Assembly: GCF_023074185.1 (NCBI RefSeq)
Contig: NZ_JADPKY010000132.1
Location: 62,001-126,000 of the forward strand
Source: Bradyrhizobium sp. 132
Lineage (GTDB): Bacteria > Pseudomonadota > Alphaproteobacteria > Rhizobiales > Xanthobacteraceae
Direction of reading: 5' to 3'
DNA length: 64,000 nt
The number at the start of each line of letters is the position of its first letter. Position 1 is the stretch's first letter. The notes below the pieces were generated by a model. The model did no database searches. It saw only the letters and a program-made list of their open reading frames with translations, and was not told where the DNA came from. Shown here piece after piece: positions 25,038 to 35,304 of this stretch. A program made the translations under genes and the position numbers.

Positions 25038-25729
25038 GGAGTATGCGGTGAGCGCCCGTGCTCGTGCCCATGCTCCGGCAGCTTCACCCCGAACACTTTC
25101 ACCAGATCCTCCACCTGCTCCGGCGACAGATAGCGCGGGTTCATCCCGCGCAGCAGCAGATACAGCTTCGCCGTCTCCTCCAGCTCCTCCGTCGCGAACA
25201 CCGCGGCCTCCAGCGTGTCGCCTGATACCACCGGGCCGTGATTGGCGAGCAGGACGGATGAATATTTCCCCGCCAGCCCCTTGATCGCGTCAGCCACCGC
25301 GGGATCGCCGGGGCGGTAATAGGGCACGAGCGCGGTGGCGCCGCATTTCATCAGATAATAGGCCGTCATCGGCGGCAGCACGGCACGCGGATTGACCTCG
25401 GGGAGCATCGACAGCGCGACGGAGTGGGTAGAATGCAGATGCACGATTGCCCTTGCGCTCCCGCGCGTGGCGTAGAGCGCAGTGTGCAGCGGAACTTCCT
25501 TGGTCGGCGCATCGCCCGAAACCAGCCGGCCCTGCTCGTCCAGCCGCGACAGTTTTGCGGGATCGAGAAAGCCGAGCGAGGCGTTGGTCGGCGTCACCAG
25601 CCAGCCGCCGCCGTCCAGCCTGACGCTGATATTGCCGGAGGAGCCGGGCGTCAGCCCGCGCTCGAACAGGGACCGTCCGAAGCGGCAAATGTCTTCGCGC
25701 AGCCGTGTCTCGTTGCTCATGGCCGTCAT
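25025..25729 (-). CDS. otnC: 3-oxo-tetronate 4-phosphate decarboxylase (class II aldolase family)
   Basis: A 234-aa class II aldolase/adducin-fold enzyme. The zinc-binding HLHSTHS motif, the SLGFLDPAKLS segment and NHGPVVSG are visible. Next to a threonate dehydrogenase, isomerase and kinase it fits OtnC, which splits 3-oxo-tetronate 4-phosphate into dihydroxyacetone phosphate and CO2. The start is either ATG 25729 or 25720; the longer frame to 25852 overlaps the divergent ltnD start and lacks family similarity. It is transcribed opposite to the other three pathway genes. Confidence 0.85.
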   Translation of the reverse strand: MTAMSNETRLREDICRFGRSLFERGLTPGSSGNISVRLDGGGWLVTPTNASLGFLDPAKLSRLDEQGRLVSGDAPTKEVPLHTALYATRGSARAIVHLHSTHSVALSMLPEVNPRAVLPPMTAYYLMKCGATALVPYYRPGDPAVADAIKGLAGKYSSVLLANHGPVVSGDTLEAAVFATEELEETAKLYLLLRGMNPRYLSPEQVEDLVKVFGVKLPEHGHEHGRSPHTPPSS

Positions 25730-25833
25730 GTCTGTTTGTCTCACGCTTTGGCAGCGCGGCCAAGCCGTGTTATTCGGTTGCCAAGCTGCCGCAAAGGGCG
25801 GCCGTCCGGGAAACGTTCGCAAGGATGAGTTGC

Positions 25834-26751
25834 ATGTCCGCCTCCACGTCACAGAATCAGCGCATCGCCGTCGTCGGGCTCGGCTCGATGGGGTTTGGCA
25901 TGGCGACCTCGCTGAAGCGCGCCGGTCATATCGTCACCGGCTGCGACGTCTCGGCCGATGCGGTGGCGCGTTTCGTGACGGACGGCGGCGCAGGCGCCAA
26001 GACGCCGGCCGAAGCTGCCAAGGACGCCGATATCGTCGTCAGTGTCGTCGTCAATGCCGCGCAGACCGAGACCATCCTGTTCGGCAAGGACGGCGTCGCC
26101 GAAGCCATGCCCAAGGACAGCGTCTTCCTGTCGTCCGCGACCATGGATCCTGACGTGGCGCGGCGCCTTGCCAAGCAGTTGGAGGCGACCGGCCGGCACT
26201 ATCTGGATGCGCCGATCTCCGGCGGGGCGAAGCGCGCCGCGCAAGGCGAGCTGACGATTCTCGCCTCCGGCAGTCCGGCTGCGTTTGAGAAAGCGCGGCC
26301 TGCGCTCGATGCCATGGCCGCAAAGCTCTACGAGCTTGGCGATGCCGCAGGCCAAGGCGCCGCCTTCAAGATGATCAACCAGTTGCTGGCCGGCGTGCAT
26401 ATCGCCGCAGCCTCGGAGGCGATCGCGTTCGCGGCCAAGCAGGGCCTCGACATCCGCAAGGTCTATGAGGTGATCACGGCGTCCGCGGGCAATTCCTGGA
26501 TGTTCGAGAACCGCATGCCGCACGTGCTGGATGGCGATTACACGCCGAAGAGCGCGGTCGAGATCTTCGTCAAGGACCTCGGCATCATCCAGGACATGGC
26601 GCGCAGTGCCAGATTCCCGGTGCCGGTCTCCGCTGCCGCGCTCCAGATGTTCTTGATGACGTCAGCCGCCGGCATGGGCCGCGACGACGACGCGTCGGTG
26701 GCGCGGATGTATGCGCAGGTCACCGGCGTCAAGCTCCCCGGCGACAAGTAG
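25834..26751 (+). CDS. ltnD: L-threonate (or D-threonate/erythronate) dehydrogenase
   Basis: A 305-aa member of the 3-hydroxyisobutyrate dehydrogenase family. The NAD motif is VVGLGSMGFGMA (near residues 12-23), the substrate motif DAPISGGAKRAAQGELTI, and the catalytic Lys is in AAFKMINQLL. The ATG at 25834 has AAGGA eight bases upstream. It oxidises the tetronate at C2. Which stereoisomer is used (LtnD, DtnD or DenD) cannot be told from sequence. It is the first gene of a three-gene operon. Confidence 0.88.
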   Translation: MSASTSQNQRIAVVGLGSMGFGMATSLKRAGHIVTGCDVSADAVARFVTDGGAGAKTPAEAAKDADIVVSVVVNAAQTETILFGKDGVAEAMPKDSVFLSSATMDPDVARRLAKQLEATGRHYLDAPISGGAKRAAQGELTILASGSPAAFEKARPALDAMAAKLYELGDAAGQGAAFKMINQLLAGVHIAAASEAIAFAAKQGLDIRKVYEVITASAGNSWMFENRMPHVLDGDYTPKSAVEIFVKDLGIIQDMARSARFPVPVSAAALQMFLMTSAAGMGRDDDASVARMYAQVTGVKLPGDK

Positions 26752-26765
26752 ACAAGAGGACTCCA

Positions 26766-27548
26766 ATGCCCCGTTTTGCCGCCAATCTCTCGATGATGTT
26801 CACCGAGGTGCCGTTCCTCGACCGCTTCGATGTCGCAGCCCAAGCCGGCTTCACCGCCGTCGAGTTTCTCTTTCCCTACGAGCATCCGGCCGAAGCGGTC
26901 GGCGAGCGGCTCAAGCGCAATGGCCTGACGCAGGCGCTGTTCAACCTGCCGCCGGGCGACTGGAATGCCGGCGAGAAGGGTTTTGCGGCACTGCCCTCGC
27001 GCTTCGCCGAACTCAAGCAAAGCCTGGAGACCGCGCTGCCTTACGCCAAGGCGACCGGCGTCAAGCGGCTGCATTTGATGGCCGGCATCGCCAACCGTGG
27101 CGAGCGCGTCGCCATCGAGGCGTTCTACAAATCGGTGGCGTGGGCCGCCGAGTTCTTTGCGCCGCACGGCATCGACATCGTGCTCGAGCCGATCAATGCG
27201 CGCAATGTGCCCGGCTATTTCCTCAATGATTTCGGTTTCGCGCGCGACCTGATCGACGAGTTGAGGATTTCGAACCTGAAGCTCCAGTTCGATATCTATC
27301 ACTGCCAGATCATCCATGGCGACGTCACGATGCGGCTGCGCGAGATGATGCCGATCATCGGCCACGTCCAGATCGCCAGCATCCCCTCGCGCAACGAGCC
27401 TGACGGCGAGGAGCTGAACTATCCGTTCCTGTTCACTGAACTCGACCGGCTCGGCTACACCGGATTCGTCGGCTGTGAATATAATCCGCGCGGCAAGACC
27501 ACGGACGGTCTAGCCTGGTTCCAGCCCTATGCCGGAGTGAAGCCGTGA
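26766..27548 (+). CDS. otnI: 2-oxo-tetronate isomerase (hydroxypyruvate isomerase family)
   Basis: A 260-aa TIM-barrel of the Hyi family. MPRFAANLSMMFTEVPFLDRF opens it in typical fashion (about residues 1-21). Metal ligands lie in VLEPINARN and QFDIYHCQ, with the late Glu in GYTGFVGCEYNPRG. It interconverts 2-oxo- and 3-oxo-tetronate, the step between dehydrogenase and kinase. It lies 14 bases after ltnD and overlaps otnK by the GTGA junction. Confidence 0.88.
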   Translation: MPRFAANLSMMFTEVPFLDRFDVAAQAGFTAVEFLFPYEHPAEAVGERLKRNGLTQALFNLPPGDWNAGEKGFAALPSRFAELKQSLETALPYAKATGVKRLHLMAGIANRGERVAIEAFYKSVAWAAEFFAPHGIDIVLEPINARNVPGYFLNDFGFARDLIDELRISNLKLQFDIYHCQIIHGDVTMRLREMMPIIGHVQIASIPSRNEPDGEELNYPFLFTELDRLGYTGFVGCEYNPRGKTTDGLAWFQPYAGVKP

Positions 27549-28822
27549 CACTTGCATTGGGCTGCATCGCCGACGACTACACCGGCGCCTCCGATCTCGC
27601 CAACACGCTGACACGCGCGGGCCTGCGCACCGTACAGACCATCGGCGTTCCCGCGGACGATCTCGCACTGCCCGAGGTGGACGCCGTCGTGGTGTCCTTG
27701 AAGAGCCGCTCGATCGAAGCCGGTCTTGCCGTATCGCGCTCGCGCGCGGCGGAGACATGGCTGCGCAGCCGCGGCGCGAGCCATGTGCTGTTCAAGATCT
27801 GCTCTACTTTCGATTCCACGGATGCCGGCAATATCGGCCCGGTGATGGACGCGCTGCGCGCCGATGGCGGCGAGTCGGTGGTGCTGGTGACGCCGGCGTT
27901 TCCGGAAACCGGCCGCACCGTTTACCAGGGCAATCTGTTCGTCGGCGCCGTGCCGCTGAACGAGAGCCCGCTGAAGGACCATCCGCTCAACCCGATGCAC
28001 GATTCCAACCTGGTGCGCGTTCTGGCGCGTCAGAGCGGGACGCAGATCGGCCTCGTCGATCTCGCCACGGTCACCCGCGGCGCAGATGCCGTGCGGGCGC
28101 GGCTGGCCGAGCTCGCCGGCAAGGGCGTTGGCGCGGCGATCATCGACGCCGTCTTCGACCGCGACCTCGAGGCCATCGGCCTCGTCGCTGCCGAACACCG
28201 GCTGTCGGTCGGTGCTTCCGGCATCGGCCTTGGCCTGGCGCGCGCGCTGGTCTCGACAGGAAAAGTGCGCTCGAACACTGCGGACAGCGGCGCCGGCGCC
28301 ACGGTCGGCGGATCCGCGGCCTGCCTTGCCGGAAGCTGCTCGCAGGCGACGCTTCAGCAGATCGCGAATGCCGAGCGCGTCATGCCGGTGCTACATCTCG
28401 ATCCGGACCGTATTACTACGGGCGAGGACGAGGCGCAGCGTGCGCTGGCCTGGGCGAAGCCGCGACTCGCCGACGGCCCGGTCCTGATTGCATCGAGCTC
28501 GACGCCGGATCAGGTCGCAGCGCTCCAGGCGCGCCACGGCCGCGACGCGGCCGGTCACGCCATCGAGCAGGCCATGGCCGATATCGCCGAGGGACTGGTG
28601 CATGCCGGCGTCAAGCGCCTGGTCGTTGCCGGCGGGGAGACATCGGGCGCCGTGGTCGACCGGCTAAAGATTCCTGGATTTCTCGTCGGAGTAGAGATCG
28701 CGGTGGGCGTCCCGGTGCTGCGCGCGGTCGGTGCTGAGAAAGGCGACATGTTGCTTGCTTTGAAGTCCGGAAATTTCGGCGGCGCGGCGTTTTTCACGGA
28801 CGCGCTTGGGCTCATGCGCTGA
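27545..28822 (+). CDS. otnK: 3-oxo-tetronate kinase (DUF1537 family)
   Basis: A 425-aa four-carbon acid sugar kinase. The N-terminal substrate domain starts LGCIADDYTGASDLAN (residues 3-18). The C-terminal nucleotide domain has VVAGGETSGAVVDRL (about 362-376). It phosphorylates 3-oxo-tetronate at O4 for OtnC. The start is GTG at 27545, overlapping the otnI stop in GTGA. Last gene of the operon. Confidence 0.9.
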   Translation: MTLALGCIADDYTGASDLANTLTRAGLRTVQTIGVPADDLALPEVDAVVVSLKSRSIEAGLAVSRSRAAETWLRSRGASHVLFKICSTFDSTDAGNIGPVMDALRADGGESVVLVTPAFPETGRTVYQGNLFVGAVPLNESPLKDHPLNPMHDSNLVRVLARQSGTQIGLVDLATVTRGADAVRARLAELAGKGVGAAIIDAVFDRDLEAIGLVAAEHRLSVGASGIGLGLARALVSTGKVRSNTADSGAGATVGGSAACLAGSCSQATLQQIANAERVMPVLHLDPDRITTGEDEAQRALAWAKPRLADGPVLIASSSTPDQVAALQARHGRDAAGHAIEQAMADIAEGLVHAGVKRLVVAGGETSGAVVDRLKIPGFLVGVEIAVGVPVLRAVGAEKGDMLLALKSGNFGGAAFFTDALGLMR

Positions 28823-28863
28823 GCGCAGGGCATTTTTAGCGTGATGTTCACTTGTTTCGGGCT

Positions 28864-28879
28864 TCCGTACTCGTACGGA
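28864..28879. promoter_or_regulatory. Palindrome upstream of the chemoreceptor gene
   Basis: TCCGTAC-TC-GTACGGA: a perfect 7-bp inverted repeat with a 2-base spacer in the 170-bp gap between otnK and the chemoreceptor gene, 114 bases before its start. No T-run follows, so it looks more like an operator than an intrinsic terminator. Confidence 0.4.
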
Positions 28880-28992
28880 GTCGTAATTAACGTCTGCTCA
28901 GGTGCTCTGGTGTTGGATGTCGGTGCTGCTCCCTTTGGTTGATTCGTAGAACTTCCGGACGCCCCGCCGCGCCAGCACAAAGAGACCCGATT

Positions 28993-30684
28993 ATGCTCGC
29001 CACCATTTCCATCCGCGCCAAGATCATCAGTGTCGTGGCGTTCCTGCTGGTCGCAATGACCGGCATGGGTCTGCTCGCCGTCATGAAGATGCGGTCGATG
29101 AATGCCAATACGGTCGACATCACCACGAGCTGGCTGCCGAGCGTGCGGGTGCTCGGCGATCTGCGTGCCGGCGTGATCACCTACCGCAACGTGATCCGCG
29201 AGCACATGCTCTCGGAGACTCTCGAAGAGAAGCTCGCGTCGGAGAAGACGCTGGCGACGGTGGTCGAGGCCAACACCAAGTTCCGTCAGGTCTACGAGCC
29301 CATGATTACCTCGCCTGAAGAGCGGGCGATGTACGGCGAGTGGTCCAAGCTGTGGGACGAGTACAAGAAGGGCACCCAGGAAGTCATGGCGCTCTCGCGC
29401 AAGGAGGCCGGCAAGGTCCCGCACGAGGCGCATGAGCTGAACACCAAGACCGTCAACAAGATCGGGCTGCAAGCCGATGAGGTCTTGCGCAAGGACATCG
29501 AGCTCAACACCAAGGGCGGCGACCAGGCCGCCCAGGATGCCGCCAACAGCTATTCCTTTGCTTTCATGCTGGTCTCGATCATTCTCGGCGCTGCGGTCGT
29601 CATCGGCACCGGCGTCGGCTTCTATCTCGTTCATGACGTATCGAGCGGCATCAACTCGATCACCGAGCCGATGCAGGCGCTTGGCAAGGGCGAGCTTTCT
29701 GCCGAAGTCCCGCATCGCGGCGAGAAGACGGAGATCGGTGCCATGGCCGACGTGCTCCAGATCTTCAAGGAAGCGTTGATCGCCAAGAAGTCCGCCGACG
29801 AGGCCGCGGCCGCCGATGCCGAAGCCAAGATCGAGCGGGGCCGCCGCGTCGACAACGTCACCCGCGAATTCGAAACCATGATCGGCGAGATCGTGCAGAC
29901 CGTGTCGTCGGCCTCGACGCAGCTCGAAGCCTCGGCCTCGACGCTGACCTCGACCGCCGACCGCTCGCAGCGGCTGGCGACCACGGTTGCCGCCGCTTCG
30001 GAAGAAGCCTCGACCAACGTACAGTCGGTGGCCTCGGCGACCGAGGAGATGGCTTCATCGGTGGGCGAGATCAGCCGTCAGGTTCAGGAATCGGCGCGGA
30101 TGGCGGGCGATGCCGTCGGCCAGGCCCGCGCCACCACCGAGCGCGTCAGCGAGCTCTCAAAGGCTGCCTCGCGCATTGGCGACGTCGTCGAGCTGATCAA
30201 CACCATCGCCGGCCAGACCAACCTGCTGGCGCTGAACGCGACCATCGAAGCCGCACGTGCCGGCGAAGCCGGCCGCGGCTTCGCCGTGGTGGCCTCCGAG
30301 GTGAAGGCGCTCGCAGAACAGACCGCGAAGGCGACCGGCGAGATCGGCCAGCAGATCGCCGGCATCCAGGCGGCGACCAACGACTCGGTCGGCGCCATCA
30401 AGGAGATCTCCTCGACCATCGAGCGTTTGTCGGAGATCTCGTCGGCGATTGCGGCCGCGGTGGAAGAGCAGGGCGCTGCGACCCAGGAAATCGCCCGCAA
30501 CGTCCAGCAGGCCGCCCAGGGCACCCAGCAGGTTTCGTCCAACATCACCGATGTGCAGCGCGGCGCGACCGAAACCGGCTCGGCGTCCTCGCAGGTGCTG
30601 TCGGCAGCGCAGATGCTGTCCAACGACTCGGGCCGGCTCAAGACCGAGGTCAGCAAGTTCCTGACCAACGTTCGCGCGGCGTAG
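28993..30684 (+). CDS. Methyl-accepting chemotaxis protein
   Basis: A 563-aa chemoreceptor. TM1 is about residues 11-31 and TM2 about 190-214, enclosing a helical (4HB-type) periplasmic sensor of about 155 aa. A HAMP domain follows (about 215-268), then a long coiled-coil signalling domain to the end. The conserved hairpin tip ([20 protein letters not shown]) lies near 401-420. ATG 28993 was chosen because it places the short cytoplasmic N-terminus directly before TM1. No CheR-docking pentapeptide is seen. The ligand is unknown; the gene is alone. Confidence 0.95.
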   Translation: MLATISIRAKIISVVAFLLVAMTGMGLLAVMKMRSMNANTVDITTSWLPSVRVLGDLRAGVITYRNVIREHMLSETLEEKLASEKTLATVVEANTKFRQVYEPMITSPEERAMYGEWSKLWDEYKKGTQEVMALSRKEAGKVPHEAHELNTKTVNKIGLQADEVLRKDIELNTKGGDQAAQDAANSYSFAFMLVSIILGAAVVIGTGVGFYLVHDVSSGINSITEPMQALGKGELSAEVPHRGEKTEIGAMADVLQIFKEALIAKKSADEAAAADAEAKIERGRRVDNVTREFETMIGEIVQTVSSASTQLEASASTLTSTADRSQRLATTVAAASEEASTNVQSVASATEEMASSVGEISRQVQESARMAGDAVGQARATTERVSELSKAASRIGDVVELINTIAGQTNLLALNATIEAARAGEAGRGFAVVASEVKALAEQTAKATGEIGQQIAGIQAATNDSVGAIKEISSTIERLSEISSAIAAAVEEQGAATQEIARNVQQAAQGTQQVSSNITDVQRGATETGSASSQVLSAAQMLSNDSGRLKTEVSKFLTNVRAA

Positions 30685-30707
30685 GCCGGGCAGGCACGGA
30701 ATTCCTG

Positions 30708-30736
30708 AAAGCGGCGTCTTCGGGCGCCGCTTTTTT
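30708..30736 (+). terminator. Intrinsic terminator of the chemoreceptor gene
   Basis: AAAGCGGCG, a TCTTCGGG loop and CGCCGC followed by six T residues (30731-30736). The stem, loop and T-run directly after the stop codon form a textbook intrinsic terminator. Confidence 0.9.
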
Positions 30737-30929
30737 GCGCGCAGGAAAGCGGCTTCTGTCACCTTTCGGGCGCGAGCCGCATATCTGGAATGCTATTTCG
30801 CAGTGCAATAGCGCGGAATTGACCGCACGTGACGCAGCGTCGTTGGCCATTTGGGCGGTCTTCAGGTAAATCAGCCGTGGAACCCGCGGGGGCGGTGTTT
30901 CCTGTCCCTGATTTGGAATTGCCTGGCGA

Positions 30930-33900
30930 ATGATTGCTCTGGTTCGTATTGCCCTGAGCCGGCCCTACACGTTTGTCGTGCTCGCGCTCCTGCTTCTGAT
31001 CATCGGCCCGCTGGCGGCGCTGCGGACGCCGACCGACATCTTTCCGGACATCCGCATCCCCGTGATCGGCGTGGTCTGGCAGTACACCGGCCTGCCGCCC
31101 GACCAGATGTCCGGCCGCATCACGACGCCGTTCCAGCGCGCGCTGACCACGACGGTCAACGACATCGAGCACATCACCGCCAACTCCTACAACGGCTTTG
31201 GCATCATCAAGATCTTCTTTCAGCCGAACGTCGATATCCGCACCGCCAACGCGCAGGTCACGGCGATCTCGCAGACGCTGATCAAGCAGATGCCGCCGGG
31301 CGCGACGCCGCCCTTGATCCTGAACTACTCTGCCTCGACCGTGCCGATCATCCAGGTGGCGCTGTCGGGTGACGGCCTCACCGAGCAGAACCTTGCCGAT
31401 ATCGGCATCAACCAGCTCCGCACGCCGCTGGTCACCGTGCCGGGCGCAGCGATCCCCTATCCGTTCGGCGGCAAGCAGCGCCAGGTCCAGATCGACCTCG
31501 ACCCGACCGCGCTCCAGGCTCGCGGTCTCTCCGGCCAGGACGTCGCCAATGCGCTTGCAGCCCAGAACCTGATCACGCCGGTCGGAACGCAGAAGATCGG
31601 CCAGTTCGAGTACATCATCCAGCTCAACAACTCGCCGCTGAAAATCGACGAGCTCGGCAATCTGCCGATCAAGACCGTCAACGGCGCGATGGTCTATGTG
31701 CGCGACGTCGCGACCGTGCGTGACGGCAACCCGCCGCAGACCAACATCGTCCATGTCGACGGCAACCGCTCAGTGCTGATGATGGTGCTGAAGGCGGGCG
31801 CGACCTCGACGCTCGACATCATCGCGGGCATCAAGCAGAAGGTGATCGACGTCAAGGATCAGCTGCCGGACGCGCTCAAGATCGGCTTCATCGGCGATCA
31901 ATCGGTGTTCGTCCGCGGCGCCATCGAAGGCGTCGCGTTCGAAGGCGTGATCGCGGCGCTGCTCACCAGCGTCATGATCCTGCTGTTCCTCGGCAGCTGG
32001 CGCTCGACCGTCATCATCGCGGTCTCGATCCCGCTCTCCGTGCTCGGCGCCATCATCATGCTGTCGGCGATCGGCGAGACGCTGAACATCATGACGCTCG
32101 GCGGCCTGGCGCTAGCGGTCGGCATCCTCGTCGACGACGCCACCGTGACCATCGAGAACATCAACTACCATCTGGAGCAGGGCAAGCCGGTCGAGCAGTC
32201 GATCCTCGACGGCGCCAACCAGATCGTGACGCCGGCCTTCGTCTCGCTGCTCTGCATCTGCATCGTGTTCGTGCCGATGTTCTTCCTCACCGGCGTGGCG
32301 CGCTTCCTGTTCGTGCCGATGGCGGAAGCGGTGATGTTCGCGATGATCTGGTCGTTCCTGCTGTCGCGCACGCTGGTGCCGACCATGGCCAATTATCTGT
32401 TGCAGCCACATGTGCATCACGAGGGCGCGCCGCCGAAGTCGCGTAATCCGCTGGTGTGGTTGCAGCGCGGCTTCGAGGCTCGCTTCGAACGCATTCGCGG
32501 CGGCTACCACAACTTCCTCGGGCTCGCGCTCGCGCACCGTCCGGTGTTCGTGATCGGCTTCCTCTGCGTGGTCGGCGCGTCCTTCGCGCTGGTGCCGTTC
32601 CTCGGGCGCAATTTCTTCCCTGCGGTCGATGCCGGCAACATCCTGATGCATGTCCGCACCCAGGTCGGCACCCGTGTCGAGGAGACCGCCAACCAGCTCG
32701 CCGACGTGCAGAAGGCGATCCGCAAGCTGATCCCGAGCGAGATCGAAACGCTGACCGACAACATCGGCATGCCAATCTCCGGCATCAACATGACCTACAA
32801 CAACACCGGCGTGATTGGCCCGCAGGACGGCGACATCCAGATCAAGCTGAAAGAGGGTCACAAGCCGACCGAGGAGCATGTGCGTGTGCTGCGTGAGCAA
32901 CTGCCGCGGCTGTTCCCCGGCGTCAGCTTCGCCTTCCTGCCCGCCGACATCGTCAGCCAGATTCTGAACTTCGGTGCGCCGGCGCCAATCGACCTCCAGA
33001 TCCGCGGCGCCAATCTCGGCGCCAACTTTGCCTACGCCAACACGCTCCTGGCCAAGGTGCGGCGGATTCCCGGCGTCGCGGATGCGCGCATCCAGCAGTC
33101 GCCGAACAATCCGACCTTCAACATCGATGTCGATCGCACCCGCGCGCAATATGTCGGCCTGACCGAGCGCGACGTCACCAATAGTCTCGTGGTCAACCTT
33201 GCCGGCTCCTCGCAGGTGGCGCCGACCTACTACCTCAATCCGGATAACGGCGTGTCCTATTCGATCGTGATGCAGACGCCGCAATACCAGATGGATTCGC
33301 TCAGCGCGCTGCAGACGTTGCCGATCACGGCCGCCGGCAATTCGCTGTCGCCGATCCTGGGCGGCATCGCCGACATCAAGCGTTCGACGTCGAGCGCGGT
33401 GGTCTCGCAATACGACATCCAGTCGATGGTGCAGATCTTCGCCACGACCTCGGGCCGTGATCTCGGTGCGGTTGCCGTCGACATCCGGCAGGCGATCGCC
33501 GACACCGCAAAGGAGGTGCCGAAAGGCTCTTCCGTGGTTCTGCTGGGCCAGGTGCAGACCATGAACAGCGCCTTCACCGGCCTCTTGTTCGGCCTGCTCG
33601 GGGCGATCGTGCTGATCTACTTCCTGATCGTCGTGAACTTCCAGTCCTGGTCCGATCCCTTCGTGATCATCACGGCGCTGCCGGCCGCGCTCGCCGGCAT
33701 CGTCTGGATGCTGTTCGCGACCGAAACGACGCTGTCGGTGCCGGCGCTGACCGGCGCCATCATGTGCATGGGCGTCGCCACCGCCAACAGCGTGCTCGTG
33801 ATCTCATTCGCCCGCGAGCGCTACGAGGAGCTTGGCGATCCCATCGCAGCCGCGCTCGAAGCCGGCTTCGTCCGGTTCCGCCCGGTGCTGATGACTGCAC

Positions 33901-34109
33901 TCGCCATGATCATCGGCATGGCGCCGATGGCCCTGGGGCTGGGCGAGGGCGGCGAGCAGAATGCGCCGCTCGGCCGCGCCGTGATCGGCGGCCTGATCTT
34001 TGCGACCTTCGCCACCCTGATGTTTGTTCCCGTGGTGTTCAGTATGGTACACAAGAAGCAAGGCGCCAAAGCCGCCGCCTCCCTGGAGACCTCGCATGTC
34101 GCCCACTGA
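30930..34109 (+). CDS. RND efflux permease (HAE1/AcrB-type)
   Basis: A 1059-aa inner-membrane RND pump. The first TM covers about residues 12-34, TM2-6 about 335-495, and TM8-12 about 865-1045, with two large periplasmic domains between. The proton-relay pair lies in GILVDDATVTIEN near residues 396-408. It exports lipophilic compounds together with the adaptor encoded next, which begins 14 bases before its stop. No outer-membrane channel gene is present. Substrates unknown. Confidence 0.95.
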   Translation: MIALVRIALSRPYTFVVLALLLLIIGPLAALRTPTDIFPDIRIPVIGVVWQYTGLPPDQMSGRITTPFQRALTTTVNDIEHITANSYNGFGIIKIFFQPNVDIRTANAQVTAISQTLIKQMPPGATPPLILNYSASTVPIIQVALSGDGLTEQNLADIGINQLRTPLVTVPGAAIPYPFGGKQRQVQIDLDPTALQARGLSGQDVANALAAQNLITPVGTQKIGQFEYIIQLNNSPLKIDELGNLPIKTVNGAMVYVRDVATVRDGNPPQTNIVHVDGNRSVLMMVLKAGATSTLDIIAGIKQKVIDVKDQLPDALKIGFIGDQSVFVRGAIEGVAFEGVIAALLTSVMILLFLGSWRSTVIIAVSIPLSVLGAIIMLSAIGETLNIMTLGGLALAVGILVDDATVTIENINYHLEQGKPVEQSILDGANQIVTPAFVSLLCICIVFVPMFFLTGVARFLFVPMAEAVMFAMIWSFLLSRTLVPTMANYLLQPHVHHEGAPPKSRNPLVWLQRGFEARFERIRGGYHNFLGLALAHRPVFVIGFLCVVGASFALVPFLGRNFFPAVDAGNILMHVRTQVGTRVEETANQLADVQKAIRKLIPSEIETLTDNIGMPISGINMTYNNTGVIGPQDGDIQIKLKEGHKPTEEHVRVLREQLPRLFPGVSFAFLPADIVSQILNFGAPAPIDLQIRGANLGANFAYANTLLAKVRRIPGVADARIQQSPNNPTFNIDVDRTRAQYVGLTERDVTNSLVVNLAGSSQVAPTYYLNPDNGVSYSIVMQTPQYQMDSLSALQTLPITAAGNSLSPILGGIADIKRSTSSAVVSQYDIQSMVQIFATTSGRDLGAVAVDIRQAIADTAKEVPKGSSVVLLGQVQTMNSAFTGLLFGLLGAIVLIYFLIVVNFQSWSDPFVIITALPAALAGIVWMLFATETTLSVPALTGAIMCMGVATANSVLVISFARERYEELGDPIAAALEAGFVRFRPVLMTALAMIIGMAPMALGLGEGGEQNAPLGRAVIGGLIFATFATLMFVPVVFSMVHKKQGAKAAASLETSHVAH

Positions 34110-35298
34110 ACCCCGCTCCCCGGTATCGCACCGGAAACTGGGCATTTTTGGCGTGGTGGCGCTGATTGCGGCAGGCCTCGTGGTCGGCACCGGCATTCGC
34201 GCGCGCGAGGAGCAGGGCTCCAAGCTGAAGGAGTGGACCGACGAACAGGCCGTTCCCAGCGTCGCGGTGACGCTACCCAACGCCAAAGCCCTCCATGCCA
34301 ACCTCGATCTGCCGGGCCGGTTGGAAGCCTATTCCCGCGCACCGATTTTCGCGCGCGTATCGGGTTACCTGAAGAGCTGGAGCGCCGACATCGGCGCGCG
34401 CGTCAAGGCCGGTCAGGTGATCGCCGAGATCGAGGCACCCGACCTCGATCAGCAGCTCTTGCAGGCCCGCGCCGACCTCGCCAGCCAACAGGCCAGCGCC
34501 AGGCTGTCGGAGGCGACGCTCAACCGCCGCAAGACGCTGGTCGCTTCCAACTTCGTGTCGGCGCAGGAAATCGACGAGCGCACCGCCGATCTCTCCAACA
34601 AGAACGCCGCCGTGCATTCGGGGCAGGCCAACGTCGAGCGGCTCGAGGCGCTCGCAGGCTACAAGAAGATCACCGTGCCATTCGACGGCGTCGTCACCGC
34701 GCGCGATACCGACGTCGGAGCGCTGATCAACGCGGGCGGCGGCTCGGGGCCGGCGATGTTCGTGGTTTCCGACATCACCAAGCTGCGCGTCTACGTCAAC
34801 GTTCCCCAAAACTACGTGCCCGCGATCAAGATGGGCGCCAAGGCCAGCATCGTGCTGCCGGAGTATCCGAACCGGACCTTCCAGGCCACCGTGGAGGCTT
34901 CTTCGCAAGCCGTCGACGTCGCCTCGGGCACGACGCGCATGCAGCTTGGTCTCGACAATTCCTCGGGCGAGCTGATGCCCGGCGGCTACGCCAGCGTCAA
35001 GCTCAGCCTGCAGCGCGACTCGGCGCCGCTCAGCATTCCCGCCAGCGCGCTGATCTTCAACAGCAGCGGCCTGCGCGTCGCGACCGTCGGTGTCGACGAC
35101 AAGGTCCTGTTCAAGCCCGTGACCATCGCCCGCGACCTCGGCCGCGAGATCGAACTCGCCTCAGGAATTGCAGCGGATGACCGCGTCATCACCGCACCAC
35201 CGGATGGCCTGTCCGACGGCGACCTGGTCCGCGTGACCGGCGCCGGCGCCAAGGGCAAGCCGGCGACGGCGTCGGAGAAGCAGGCGCCGAAGGGGTAG
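34096..35298 (+). CDS. RND efflux periplasmic adaptor (membrane fusion protein)
   Basis: A 400-aa adaptor. An N-terminal hydrophobic segment (about residues 14-34) anchors or exports it. The lipoyl halves are around PIFARVSGYLKSWSADIGARVKAGQ (split over two strands) and YKKITVPFDGVVTARD, with a coiled-coil hairpin between, about 120-190. ATG 34096 was chosen because it overlaps the pump gene and has GGAG upstream. The pump-before-adaptor order is less common than the reverse. Confidence 0.93.
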   Translation: MSPTEPRSPVSHRKLGIFGVVALIAAGLVVGTGIRAREEQGSKLKEWTDEQAVPSVAVTLPNAKALHANLDLPGRLEAYSRAPIFARVSGYLKSWSADIGARVKAGQVIAEIEAPDLDQQLLQARADLASQQASARLSEATLNRRKTLVASNFVSAQEIDERTADLSNKNAAVHSGQANVERLEALAGYKKITVPFDGVVTARDTDVGALINAGGGSGPAMFVVSDITKLRVYVNVPQNYVPAIKMGAKASIVLPEYPNRTFQATVEASSQAVDVASGTTRMQLGLDNSSGELMPGGYASVKLSLQRDSAPLSIPASALIFNSSGLRVATVGVDDKVLFKPVTIARDLGREIELASGIAADDRVITAPPDGLSDGDLVRVTGAGAKGKPATASEKQAPKG

Positions 35299-35304
35299 GG
35301 GTCC

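Noticed and set aside
32112-33410. A 432-codon minus-strand frame inside the RND pump
   Set aside because: Opposite to a well-supported pump gene, with His/Arg/Asp-rich composition and no domain.
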